Source: Oscillospiraceae bacterium (GTDB lineage: Bacteria > Bacillota > Clostridia > Oscillospirales > CAG-272). Taken from it: a stretch of 42,245 bases of DNA. Of this stretch, positions 16,176-23,621 are shown piece after piece. The position numbers and the translations under genes are program-made. The stretch lies in the NCBI GenBank assembly GCA_015064285.1, contig SVSN01000020.1, positions 1-42,245 of the forward strand. Direction: 5' to 3'. Under the pieces are notes generated by a model. That model did no database searches. It was not told the DNA's origin and saw only the letters and a list, made by a program, of their open reading frames with translations. The stretch's first letter is position 1. Each line of letters opens with the position of its first letter.

Positions 16176-16186
16176 GAGGGACAGAA

Positions 16187-16209
16187 AAAGAGGGTCATTC
16201 GCCCTCTTT
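16187..16209. terminator. Bidirectional terminator after the replication operon
   Basis: AAAGAGGG (16187-16194), 7-nt loop, CCCTCTTT (16202-16209), between convergent genes. Confidence 0.7.
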
Positions 16210-16218
16210 CCGGATACA

Positions 16219-16395
16219 TTATTTTATTTCAAGACCATTGAACTGTTTCAGACTCCGCAGGATGTTGTATGCACGTCTGAGGTTTGTAATATCTAAATCT
16301 TCGGCTGCCCAAAACAGGTACCGATACCACCTTTCTCGGGCAGGATCATTGGGTTTATAAAATGCGGGCATTTTACGGGTTACTTTGTACTTCAT
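16219..16395 (-). CDS. Small hypothetical protein, 58 aa
   Basis: Basic, Tyr/Trp-rich protein starting MKYKVTRKMPAFY and ending LKQFNGLEIK, without membrane segment. Start set by AAGGAG nine bases upstream. It lies leftward between the replication operon and the next small gene, with which it shares the MKY start and orientation. No family recognised. It probably belongs to the element's accessory or regulatory set. Confidence 0.6.
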   Translation of the reverse strand: MKYKVTRKMPAFYKPNDPARERWYRYLFWAAEDLDITNLRRAYNILRSLKQFNGLEIK

Positions 16396-16425
16396 AGTGG
16401 TATACTCCTTTTTCTGATTCAATAC

Positions 16426-16472
16426 TTGACATCCGCTACCGGATCGGGTATACTGTACCTGTCCGGTAACGG
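16426..16472 (+). promoter_or_regulatory. Strong promoter with a palindromic operator centred on its -10 box
   Basis: TTGACA (16426-16431), 17-bp spacer, TATACT (16449-16454). CCGCTACCGGA (16433-16443) and TCCGGTAACGG (16462-16472) form an 11-bp inverted repeat with one mismatch, centred on the -10 box. It points rightward although the flanking genes read leftward. Confidence 0.7.
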
Positions 16473-16525
16473 GTGTAGGCTCCGTGCAGCTCCTTGGGGA
16501 AGGTTCAGCTGTATGGGGCTTTTCT
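16461..16525 (+). ncRNA. Candidate small RNA from the operator-controlled promoter
   Basis: Transcription should start near 16461. AGCTCC (about 16489) can pair with GGGGCT (16515-16520), followed by TTTTCTC, giving a ~65-nt terminated RNA. It runs antisense to the space between the two leftward small genes. If read further, ATG 16513 opens a 14-codon frame (MGLFSCFGGDWLYL, stop 16555-16557) with GGAAGG upstream. RNA or peptide cannot be decided here. Confidence 0.35.
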
Positions 16526-16833
16526 CATGCTTCGGCGGGGATTGGCTGTACCTGTGATGCACCGAAATAGCAGGCTGTCCGGGAACCTTTCTTTGTGGCG
16601 GGGTCGGCCAGGATTGCCCGGTACAGGGCCTTGCTTTCGTGGATGACTTCATAGCCCAGTTCCTTCCACCCTGCCCATGTGTGGGTTTCTTCGGTGATCC
16701 CGGCAGCGGCCTTGGCTTCCATGTGCGCTTTTGCGTTTGCCCATGCCATGCGGAGGGCGGCGGCGAAGGATTCTGCACCCTTCCGGAACAGGTTCCATGC
16801 GGTGTGCATGATGCTTTTTAGGTTGTACTTCAT
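16525..16833 (-). CDS. Small hypothetical protein of mobile-element type, 102 aa
   Basis: Begins MKYNLKSIMHTAWNLFRKGA, then has an Ala-rich helix (SFAAALRMAWANAKAH) and a conserved-looking core (HTWAGWKELGYEVIHESKAL), ending CYFGASQVQPIPAEA. AGAGG precedes the ATG. Proteins with the HTAW...AWA pattern are frequent in clostridial phages and conjugative elements, but I know no function. It has a ~190-nt leader from the promoter at 17031-17059, with a short upstream frame. Confidence 0.65.
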   Translation of the reverse strand: MKYNLKSIMHTAWNLFRKGAESFAAALRMAWANAKAHMEAKAAAGITEETHTWAGWKELGYEVIHESKALYRAILADPATKKGSRTACYFGASQVQPIPAEA

Positions 16834-17030
16834 GGTGTTCCTCTCATTTCTCCAGACATCTGGAAATATTACAGGTTCAGAAATCCCCGGCGGCGGGTGG
16901 CGTTAAGGCATCGTAGCCGCTCAGGCGTTCCTTTCAACCCTTATCCGTTCCCACTCTTGCGTTGCCTTCTTGTTCAGCCGTTCGGCCTTCGTCTGCATTC
17001 GCCGGGGTTCTTTCCGTTCCCTGTGAGTAT
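16834..17030 (-). other. Long leader upstream of the 102-aa gene
   Basis: About 200 bases without a convincing gene. The only candidate is a 25-codon frame at 16921-16998 (minus), starting MQTKAERLNKKATQEW, which lacks a good ribosome site. GC-rich complementary stretches (GCCGCCGGGG with CCCCGGCG) could fold. A regulatory leader or upstream peptide is possible. Confidence 0.35.
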
Positions 17031-17137
17031 ATTATAACATATACACGGCTATATATCAATATGGCAATCACCACAAACATATAGCCGTGTATTTGTACAT
17101 TGTTCATATAGACGGCTATAGGATTTTGTGGTATAAT
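17031..17137. promoter_or_regulatory. Divergent promoters with three ACGGCTATA operators
   Basis: Leftward: TTGATA (17054-17059), 17-bp spacer, TATAAT (17031-17036). Rightward: TAGACG (17109-17114), 17-bp spacer, TATAAT (17132-17137). ATACACGGCTATAT (17041-17054) and ATATAGCCGTGTAT (17079-17092) are a perfect 14-bp inverted repeat, and ATAGACGGCTATA (17108-17120) is a third copy over the rightward -35. This is typical of antitoxin autoregulation. Confidence 0.72.
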
Positions 17138-17162
17138 AAAGGTGCAAAAAGGAGGTGCGGAT

Positions 17163-17360
17163 GTGCCGAAATACTACGATGATAAATCCAAAGAACGTAC
17201 CATGCGATACATGAAAGAAAAACGGGACAAATTGACACTGAATCTTCCTGCTGGAGATAAGGAGCGATATAAAACCCACGCAGAAAATAAGGGAATGAGC
17301 CTGACAGCTCTGATTGTGGAGCTTCTGGAAACCGATATGACCACTACAAGAGAGGGATGA
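17163..17360 (+). CDS. Ribbon-helix-helix-like antitoxin, 65 aa
   Basis: A basic N-terminus (PKYYDDKSKERTMRYMKEKR) leads to the RHH-like strand and helices KLTLNLPAGDKERYKTHAEN and KGMSLTALIVELLETDM. GTG at 17163 is 7 nt after AAGGAGG; the earlier in-frame GTG at 17142 lies before the ribosome site. It stops 1 nt before the PIN gene, the classic antitoxin-toxin order. It most likely binds the triple ACGGCTATA operators and neutralises the toxin. Assignment rests on size, pattern and context. Confidence 0.75.
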   Translation: MPKYYDDKSKERTMRYMKEKRDKLTLNLPAGDKERYKTHAENKGMSLTALIVELLETDMTTTREG

Positions 17361-17361
17361 A

Positions 17362-17853
17362 ATGAGAAAGCCGAAACTGTATCTTGATACCTCTGTCATC
17401 AGTCACCTTTCCCAGCCGGATGCACCGGAGAAGATGGCGGACACGCTGCAGCTCTGGGAGGACATCAAGGCGGGGATGTATGAGGTGTATGTATCTTCCA
17501 CCACCCTTGATGAAATCGACCAGTGCAAGCCGGAGAAGCTGCAGATTCTGTATGAATACCTGTCCCAGATCGAGTATAAAATGATTACCGGGACGGAAGA
17601 AATAAGTACCATAGCGCATAAAATCATAGAGCTGGGCATTCTGCGTCCCAAGAGCATTGACGACTGTATGCACATTGCATCCGCTGTGGTGGCATCCTGT
17701 GATTATATCGCATCATGGAATTTCAAACATCTGGTCAATGTGAAGACTGTGAACGGTGTACGGGCAATCACCAATCTGCACGGGTACAGGTCCATTGACA
17801 TTGTACCGCCGAATATGCTGCTGCACACAGACGATGAAGAAAGTGAGGATTGA
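17362..17853 (+). CDS. PIN-domain ribonuclease toxin, 163 aa
   Basis: The acidic PIN site is visible: D9 in YLDTSVISHL, E51 in TLDEID, D100/D101 in SIDDCMHIASAVVASCDYI and D114. Length and the ASWNFKHLVN block match the VapC-like group that cleaves RNA. The last 25 residues are acidic. Coupled to the RHH gene upstream (1 nt) and to a 65-aa gene 1 nt downstream. It may stabilise the element in the host. Confidence 0.88.
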   Translation: MRKPKLYLDTSVISHLSQPDAPEKMADTLQLWEDIKAGMYEVYVSSTTLDEIDQCKPEKLQILYEYLSQIEYKMITGTEEISTIAHKIIELGILRPKSIDDCMHIASAVVASCDYIASWNFKHLVNVKTVNGVRAITNLHGYRSIDIVPPNMLLHTDDEESED

Positions 17854-17854
17854 C

Positions 17855-18052
17855 ATGAACAAGCCGGAAATCTCCCCGAACTTCACCATTGAGGACATCC
17901 ACAGAATACGGGAATATCACTATGAACAGACCAAACACATGACCGCAGCGGAACGGATGGAACAGACCAACCGCCGGGCAATGGAGGTACAGAAGCGTAT
18001 AGACGAGATCCGCCGGGCAAAGGGGATCAATATTACTACGGAGTATATCTGA
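17855..18052 (+). CDS. Small third gene of the toxin-antitoxin operon, 65 aa
   Basis: A charged, helical protein (MNKPEISPNFTIEDIHRIRE, then TAAERMEQTNRRAMEVQKRI, with RRAKGI near the end). GAGGA precedes the ATG, which lies 1 nt after the PIN stop. Small proteins of this FTIEDIHRIREYHYE type often follow PIN toxin genes; whether it is part of the antitoxin is unknown. Confidence 0.68.
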   Translation: MNKPEISPNFTIEDIHRIREYHYEQTKHMTAAERMEQTNRRAMEVQKRIDEIRRAKGINITTEYI

Positions 18053-18602
18053 ACAACACAATGGCCGGAGAGGGACGCTATTCCCGCTTCGGCCTTGTCT
18101 TGTCCGCAAAGAGAGGGAATGTCCGTACAGGCTCCAGAATCGGTTGTAAGCGATTTAGACCACACAACCATTAAGAGTATTGACAAGCACAAAAGAACCG
18201 CACACAGCCCGGTTTCCTGCGGCGTGCGTGTGGTTCTGATCGTTTGTTCTGCACGATGTGCTATCCATTGGGAGTGTATCCCCCCTCTCGGTTACGTAAA
18301 CGGTACCTTGTCCCGTAATGGCATGGGTCGGCCTTTCCCTCCCCGGGGTCGCGCGCGTGAGAAAAAACCAGACGTCTGGGGAGATTGGGATGTGTCGTCA
18401 CACCGGATCCGGGAGAATCGCAAGGAAATACAAGGAGATTCCGGAGTTATTCTGCTACGCAGGAGAGTTCAACAAAAGTTCAACTCCGATACAAAAAGAT
18501 GCTGAAAAAGGCCAGAAAATACAGTACGGTGTCCCTCTCCGATACACACAAAACTACAATATATTTTAAATTACCCAACTTTACAAAATGCCCTGTCCTT
18601 AA
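18053..18602. other. Non-coding right end of the element
   Basis: About 550 bases with no convincing gene. A bulged hairpin AGAACC-G-CACAC / GTGTGGTTCT at 18194-18237 may terminate the toxin operon. The arm-type site lies at 18466-18486, and attR follows. This would be part of attP in the circular form. Confidence 0.5.
18466..18486 (+). repeat. Putative integrase arm-type site, right
   Basis: Contains GTTCAACAAAAGTTCAACTC, one base different from the site at 10389-10409 and in the same direction. Confidence 0.5.
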
Positions 18603-18646
18603 TTCGGGACCAAGAGGCCGCTGGTTCAAATCCAGTCACTCCGATG
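18603..18646 (+). repeat. attR, 44-bp copy of the tRNA-Pro 3' half
   Basis: Identical to 10255-10298. It lacks the tRNA 5' half and is not a functional tRNA. Confidence 0.93.
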
Positions 18647-18653
18647 AGATTTA

Positions 18654-18694
18654 AGTCGAAATGCTCAAAAAACTTGAGTGTTTCGGCTTTTTTT
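18654..18694 (+). terminator. Original tRNA-Pro terminator, now beyond attR
   Basis: A 15-bp stem (AGTCGAAATGCTCAA with TTGAGTGTTTCGGCT, including G-U pairs) and a T-run directly after attR, where the uninterrupted tRNA would need it. Confidence 0.85.
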
Positions 18695-19024
18695 GTGCCT
18701 TTTTTGGGGGTGTTTTTCGGCATTTTGACCACTTTTCCGTAAGGAAACAGTGAGTGGCCTCTAGTCCCGGTTAGACAAAGACGTTTTTCTAACTTTTTTC
18801 TAACCAAAATGCAGGATGCGTGCAGGAGTGGAGTAGGATTTTTGCAGAGGATGAGGCAGCAAAAAGAAGAATAATTTTCTATAATTCCATTTATGCCCAT
18901 AAAATTTATCGTATAATATACATTTTCTTACCTCCGAAACATATTCTCCAGATCCTTCCCGATGTTCTCTTTCCGAAATACAACCAGATCACCCAATAGT
19001 TGATTTTATTCTAATTTTGCGTTG
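18695..19024. other. AT-rich intergenic region without a gene
   Basis: No frame here looks real. A GTTAGA/TCTAAC inverted repeat is near 18770-18795. The translated look-alike protein on the minus strand at 18571-18900 is an artefact of the tRNA sequence. Confidence 0.5.
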
Positions 19025-19053
19025 TTGCTTAAACTCCTCCGCTGTGATATACT
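19025..19053 (+). promoter_or_regulatory. Promoter of the XRE-TPR regulator gene
   Basis: TTGCTT (19025-19030), 17-bp spacer, TATACT (19048-19053). Confidence 0.7.
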
Positions 19054-19095
19054 TTTATCAGTGAAGCGCGTCACAATAAATCTTGGAGGTTTTTT

Positions 19096-20139
19096 ATGAC
19101 CAATATCAATATCGGCAATAAGATCCGTGAACTCAGAAAAAAGAAAGGTATCACACAGGAGGCGCTTGCTTCTGTACTTTCCGTTTCGCCACAAGCGGTA
19201 AGCAAATGGGAAAGTGGACTGACCTATCCTGACATGGAGATGATTCCCGTAATCGCGGGGTATTTCGAAGTATCCCTCGATATGCTCTTCGAGTACGATG
19301 TCAGGGAGATGAAAGCAAAAATCAAAAAGATCATTGATGATGCGTGGGAGTATTTCTTTGAAAACACGCCAAAGTATATTGAACTCATGAAAGATGCTCT
19401 GCAGGAATATCCGGGTAACGAAGAACTGCTGACAGAATTGTTAAGCGCTTATGAATATGAGATGCGTAACAAAAACAATATGTCCCATTCAAATGAAATG
19501 ATTGAGCTTTCGCAAAAAATCATTACGGAAAGCAGCGATTTCATTCATGTATGTGATGCCAAAGGGATTCAGGCAGAAGTATATCGCAAAATGGGAGATT
19601 ATCAGAAAGCCAAAGCTGTTATTGAAACCTTGCCGCGTGATTTCAGTATTCGCGATTCGGCTTCGGCCTCCATTCTCTCCGGAAAAGATAAGCTGAATGG
19701 TGCTATTTTGTCAAGATGCCACCATTTACAGTGCTTGTACCAAGCCTGTATGAAAGAAGGCGATGCTTGGTTCACCATGGAAAAATACAACGAAACATTT
19801 TACGATGGCACCACCCCCGACGAATACATCCCCGAAGCACTGAAATGCTATCAGAAGGGACTCCGCGTGCTGACCACATTCCTTCTTGACGATCTGTATG
19901 ATGAGCCGTCCGATCAGTATCTCTGGCCCGGTATGCAGACCTTCCATTGGACTTTCCATCAGTGTATTGCCGCCTGCCACAAAAAGCTCGGAAATATGGA
20001 AGAATGCGAAAAATCCATTGCCGAAGCATACCGACTGATTTCCGTTGTGTGGAAGGATTTTGAGGAAAACAAGGATCAGTACATGAAATATTTCAACCAG
20101 TATTTAAGAGATTACGATCTTGCGGAATATATGAAATAG
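19096..20139 (+). CDS. XRE-family regulator with C-terminal TPR-like helices, 347 aa
   Basis: Residues 5-65 are a Cro/CI helix-turn-helix (IGNKIRELRKKKGITQEALA, SVSPQAVSKWESGLTYPDME). The rest is a helical array with TPR-like spacing. It has the SQKIITES and KMGDYQKAKAVIETLP blocks usual in Firmicutes 'helix-turn-helix plus TPR' regulators, some of which bind peptides. Start at ATG after TTGGAGG. Its base composition is lower in GC than the metabolic genes nearby, and it sits just outside attR, so it may be an older acquisition. Targets unknown. Confidence 0.85.
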   Translation: MTNINIGNKIRELRKKKGITQEALASVLSVSPQAVSKWESGLTYPDMEMIPVIAGYFEVSLDMLFEYDVREMKAKIKKIIDDAWEYFFENTPKYIELMKDALQEYPGNEELLTELLSAYEYEMRNKNNMSHSNEMIELSQKIITESSDFIHVCDAKGIQAEVYRKMGDYQKAKAVIETLPRDFSIRDSASASILSGKDKLNGAILSRCHHLQCLYQACMKEGDAWFTMEKYNETFYDGTTPDEYIPEALKCYQKGLRVLTTFLLDDLYDEPSDQYLWPGMQTFHWTFHQCIAACHKKLGNMEECEKSIAEAYRLISVVWKDFEENKDQYMKYFNQYLRDYDLAEYMK

Positions 20140-20240
20140 ACTACACCCAAGTAATTAGGCAGAAACAAGAAACACCTATCGCAGAATATCTTGATTTTAC
20201 GCGGCTTTTCTCCTTTTTATCAGGGATTTCCGGAACAGAC

Positions 20241-20269
20241 TTGCAAAATAACGGGTTTCGTATTATACT
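20241..20269 (+). promoter_or_regulatory. Promoter of the Fe-S aldo/keto reductase gene
   Basis: TTGCAA (20241-20246), 17-bp spacer, TATACT (20264-20269), with a GGAGG before the ATG at 20348. Confidence 0.75.
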
Positions 20270-20347
20270 GTAATCACACCGTGCCGGCAGAGTGGTTTCC
20301 TGCAGATGCGCGGAACATACAGGATAAAAACGATCGGAGGTTATCGT

Positions 20348-21508
20348 ATGCAATACAGAAAGCTGGGCAGAACCGGGATGTTGGTCAGTGAGATTTCTCT
20401 CGGCTGTGAGCATCTGCAGGGAAAGGATTATGCGCTTGTGAAAAGCGTGATTGATGCTGCACTGGATGCGGGAATCAATTTTCTCGATGTATTTATGAGC
20501 GAACCCAATGTGCGTACCAACATCGGCAGAGCTCTGGAAGGCCGCAGAGAAAAAGTGATTATTCAGGGGCACATCGGTTCCTGCTGGGTGGACGGACAGT
20601 ACAAGGTCAGCCGCGACATTGGTGAATGTGTTACTTATTTTGAGGATCTGCTGGAACGGCTGCAGACCGACTATATCGATGTGGGAATGCTGCATTTTGT
20701 GGACAGGGAAACCGACTGGGATACGCTGGCACAGAGTGAAATGATGCAGTATGCGCTTTCTCTGAAGGAAAAGGGCGTGATCCGTTCCATCGGGATGAGC
20801 TCACATAATCCGGTTACTGCAAAGAAAGCGGTGGAAAGCGGCTGTATTGATGTTCTGATGTTTTCTCTGAACCCGGCATATGATCTGGTTCCCAAGGATC
20901 GGGATATGACAGAGATTTTCACGGAAGTTGTGACAGGAAAAAAACAGAATTTTTCCGGCCTGACGCTGGAACCTGCCCGGGCGGCGCTGTATCGTGCCTG
21001 CGAGGAACATGGCGTGGCGATTACAGTCATGAAGGCTCTGGCCATGGGGACGCTGCTGAGTGAAGAACGTTCTCCTCTGGGTGTAGCCATGACGGAAGCC
21101 CAATGCATCAGCTACGCTCTCAGCCGTCCTGCGGTTGCAGCGGTAATGGTAGGGATGCAGCGGATCAGCGATGTGGAAAGCGCTGTTGCCTATGAAGAAA
21201 TGCCGGCAGAAGACCGGGATCACAGTACAGTTCTTGCCTCTCTCGGAATGTTCAATGCCGACGGACGCTGCATGTACTGCAACCACTGCCTGCCCTGTCC
21301 GGCAAAAATTGACATTGCCGCTGTGAACAAGTATCTGGATCTGGTGGAACTGGACGGCAGACCGGCGGACAGTGTAAAGCAGCATTATACTTCCATGGAC
21401 AGTACAGCGGGGGACTGCCTGCAGTGCGGTGCCTGCGAAGAACGCTGTCCCTTTGGCGTAGAGGTGATCCGGCGGATGGAACGTGCCGCGGAGACATTCG
21501 GAAAATAA
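20348..21508 (+). CDS. Aldo/keto reductase family protein with C-terminal 4Fe-4S domain, 386 aa
   Basis: The N-terminal TIM barrel begins QYRKLGRTGMLVSEISLGCE and carries typical AKR segments (NIGRALEGR, YIDVGMLHFVD, SIGMSSHNP). The C-terminus has two Cys clusters, CMYCNHCLPCP and CLQCGACEERCPFG, as in ferredoxins. The usual catalytic Tyr and Lys positions read DVFMSEPNV and VIIQGHIG, so both residues appear replaced while Asp and His stay. This subgroup of anaerobe proteins may transfer electrons or do a different chemistry. ATG at 20348 has GGAGG seven bases before it. Single gene closed by the terminator at 21545-21570. Confidence 0.88.
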   Translation: MQYRKLGRTGMLVSEISLGCEHLQGKDYALVKSVIDAALDAGINFLDVFMSEPNVRTNIGRALEGRREKVIIQGHIGSCWVDGQYKVSRDIGECVTYFEDLLERLQTDYIDVGMLHFVDRETDWDTLAQSEMMQYALSLKEKGVIRSIGMSSHNPVTAKKAVESGCIDVLMFSLNPAYDLVPKDRDMTEIFTEVVTGKKQNFSGLTLEPARAALYRACEEHGVAITVMKALAMGTLLSEERSPLGVAMTEAQCISYALSRPAVAAVMVGMQRISDVESAVAYEEMPAEDRDHSTVLASLGMFNADGRCMYCNHCLPCPAKIDIAAVNKYLDLVELDGRPADSVKQHYTSMDSTAGDCLQCGACEERCPFGVEVIRRMERAAETFGK

Positions 21509-21544
21509 ACTATATATAGCACGCGTTGATATGCATACCGGAAG

Positions 21545-21570
21545 ACAACCGTTTAGGCGGTTGTTTTTTG
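21545..21570 (+). terminator. Terminator after the aldo/keto reductase gene
   Basis: ACAACCG-TTTAGG-CGGTTGT followed by a T-run. Confidence 0.85.
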
Positions 21571-21654
21571 GTTTCAAGCGTATCCAAAACAGATACCCTG
21601 CCGGCGGGAACTTTTTTGCATTCTGCTGAAATTGCGTTTTTTGCGGTAAAATCC

Positions 21655-21683
21655 TTTATTTCTCCCGATATTTGTGTTATAAT
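21655..21683 (+). promoter_or_regulatory. Promoter of typA
   Basis: TATAAT at 21678-21683 with a poor -35 (TTTATT, 21655-21660) at 17-bp spacing. Confidence 0.5.
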
Positions 21684-21770
21684 AACAAGGTTGGAAAAAG
21701 TGAAGTTTATGAGGCGGAAGTGCCAAGAAAGGATAAACCTTCCTTGTGACCGGGAAGGGGGATTACAGTT

Positions 21771-23603
21771 TTGATCAGAGAAGATTTGCGGAATATTGCC
21801 ATCATCGCCCATGTTGACCACGGCAAGACTACCCTGGTGGACGAAATGCTGAAGCAGGGCGGCGCGTATCATGAGAATCAGACCGTCAGAGAAAGAGTTA
21901 TGGACTCCGGTGACCTGGAACGGGAAAGAGGGATCACGATCCTTGCCAAGAACACCTCCGTTATGCGGGGGGATGTGAAGATCAACATTGTGGACACTCC
22001 CGGCCACGCAGACTTCGGTGGTGAAGTGGAACGGATTCTGAAGATGGTAAACGGTGTTATCCTGCTGGTAGACGCAGCGGAAGGTCCCATGCCCCAGACC
22101 CGTTTTGTACTGCAGAGAGCCATGGAACTGGGCCACAGAGTTATTGTGGTTGTCAACAAGATCGACAAGCCCGACGCACGTCTAGACGAAGTGCCGGACG
22201 AAGTACTGGAACTGCTGATGGAACTGGATGCCACCGACGAACAGCTGGATTCTCCCGTTCTGTTCTGCTCCGGTCGTGCAGGTACTGCTTCTTTCTCTCC
22301 CGATGTGGCAGGCGAAAATCTGGATCCCCTGTTCCAGACCATTCTGGACTACATTCCAGCCCCGGAAGGAGAAGTGGACGAGCCCCTGCAGCTGCTGGTT
22401 TCCTCTATTGACTACAACGACTACGTAGGCCGTATCGGTATCGGCCGGATTGAAAGAGGTTCTGTACGGGTAGGCGAAGAAGTGGTGATTACCAACTTCC
22501 ACACCCCCGATGCCGCCCCCAAGAAGTCCAAGATCGTTTCTCTGTACCAGTTCGACGGTCTGGGCAGAGCCACCGTAGAAGAAGCAAAGATGGGTGACAT
22601 CGTATGCTTCAGCGGTGCGGAAAACATCACCATCGGGGACACCATTGCCTCTCCCCTGGATCCCACCCCTCTGGAATTTGTCAAGGTCAGCGAACCCACC
22701 ATGGAAATGACCTTTGCCGTAAACGACAGCCCCTTTGCCGGCAGAGAAGGCAAGTGGGTTACCTCCCGTCAGATCCGTGAGCGTCTGTACAAGGAAACCC
22801 TGAAGGATGTATCTCTCCGGGTACAGGACGGCGACACCACCGACTGCTTCCTGGTAGCAGGCCGCGGTGAAATGCATCTGTCCATCCTGATTGAAACCAT
22901 GCGCCGGGAAGGCTATGAGCTGTGCTGCTCCAACCCCCGTGTACTGTTCAAGGAAATTGACGGCGTGCTGTGCGAACCTGTGGAAAAGGTTTCCATCGAC
23001 GTACCGGAAGAATTTGTGGGCGCCGTTGTGGAAAAGCTGGGCGCGCGCAAGGGCGAACTGCTGGAAATGGGTATCTCCGCCAGCGGTACCAGAATGCGGA
23101 TCGAATACTCCATTCCTTCCCGCTGCCTGTTCGGCTACCGGAGCGAATTCCTGACCGATACCCGCGGCGAAGGGATCATCAACTCTCTGTTTGACGGCTA
23201 TCAGCCCCACAGAGGGGAAATCATCACCCGCTACACCGGTTCTCTTGTTGCTTCCGAAGACGGGGAAGCAACTTCCTACGGTCTGTTCAACGCACAGGAC
23301 CGCGGTGTCATGTTCATCGGCGTACAGACTCCTGTATATGAAGGCATGCTGGTCGGCGAATGCCCCAAGAAGGAAGACATTGCAGTGAATGTGTGCAAAA
23401 AGAAGCACCTGACCTCCATCCGTTCCGCCGGTGCCGACGAAGCCCTGCGTCTGGTTCCCCACAAGATCTTCTCTCTGGAGCAGGCTATTGAGTTTATCTC
23501 CGACGACGAACTGATCGAAGTTACGCCCAAGTCTATCCGTCTGCGCAAGCGGATTCTGAACACGGAAAACCGTCTGAAGGCACAGGCCAAGCTGAAGAAA
23601 TAA
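21771..23603 (+). CDS. typA: Ribosome-associated GTPase TypA/BipA, 610 aa
   Basis: Complete GTPase set: G1 AHVDHGKT (13-20), G2 RGITI, G3 DTPGHADFGGEVER and G4 NKID. The EF-G-like domains and the BipA-specific C-terminal domain (YQPHRGEIITRYTGSLVA, AINVCKKKHLTSIR-like segment) are all present. TypA binds the ribosome and helps 50S assembly and stress growth. Translation starts at TTG, with GAAGGGG nine bases upstream; no ATG fits. The codon use is strongly biased, as in highly expressed genes. Single gene, with a terminator at 23622-23668. Confidence 0.97.
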   Translation: MIREDLRNIAIIAHVDHGKTTLVDEMLKQGGAYHENQTVRERVMDSGDLERERGITILAKNTSVMRGDVKINIVDTPGHADFGGEVERILKMVNGVILLVDAAEGPMPQTRFVLQRAMELGHRVIVVVNKIDKPDARLDEVPDEVLELLMELDATDEQLDSPVLFCSGRAGTASFSPDVAGENLDPLFQTILDYIPAPEGEVDEPLQLLVSSIDYNDYVGRIGIGRIERGSVRVGEEVVITNFHTPDAAPKKSKIVSLYQFDGLGRATVEEAKMGDIVCFSGAENITIGDTIASPLDPTPLEFVKVSEPTMEMTFAVNDSPFAGREGKWVTSRQIRERLYKETLKDVSLRVQDGDTTDCFLVAGRGEMHLSILIETMRREGYELCCSNPRVLFKEIDGVLCEPVEKVSIDVPEEFVGAVVEKLGARKGELLEMGISASGTRMRIEYSIPSRCLFGYRSEFLTDTRGEGIINSLFDGYQPHRGEIITRYTGSLVASEDGEATSYGLFNAQDRGVMFIGVQTPVYEGMLVGECPKKEDIAVNVCKKKHLTSIRSAGADEALRLVPHKIFSLEQAIEFISDDELIEVTPKSIRLRKRILNTENRLKAQAKLKK

Positions 23604-23621
23604 TTCAGAATGACAGGTAAA

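Larger units (their letters stand above)
10255..18646. mobile_element. Integrative element in tRNA-Pro, about 8.4 kb, satellite-like or stripped prophage
   Basis: A perfect 44-bp direct repeat of the tRNA-Pro 3' half bounds a block with phage-type content. An integrase and XRE repressor read leftwards; an excisionase-like HTH, recombination nucleases, replication initiator and helicase loader read rightwards; a toxin-antitoxin module follows. No capsid, tail, terminase, lysis, relaxase or type IV secretion gene is visible. The split arrangement around a repressor, with a replication module, matches phage-inducible chromosomal islands in outline. A decayed prophage would look similar. The integrase is truncated, so the element may be immobile on its own. 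Confidence 0.88.

Noticed and set aside
18571-18900. Minus-strand open frame ending in GVTGFEPAASWSR...
   Set aside because: This familiar peptide is the translation of the tRNA-Pro 3' half (attR) plus its terminator. It is a recurrent annotation artefact, not a gene.
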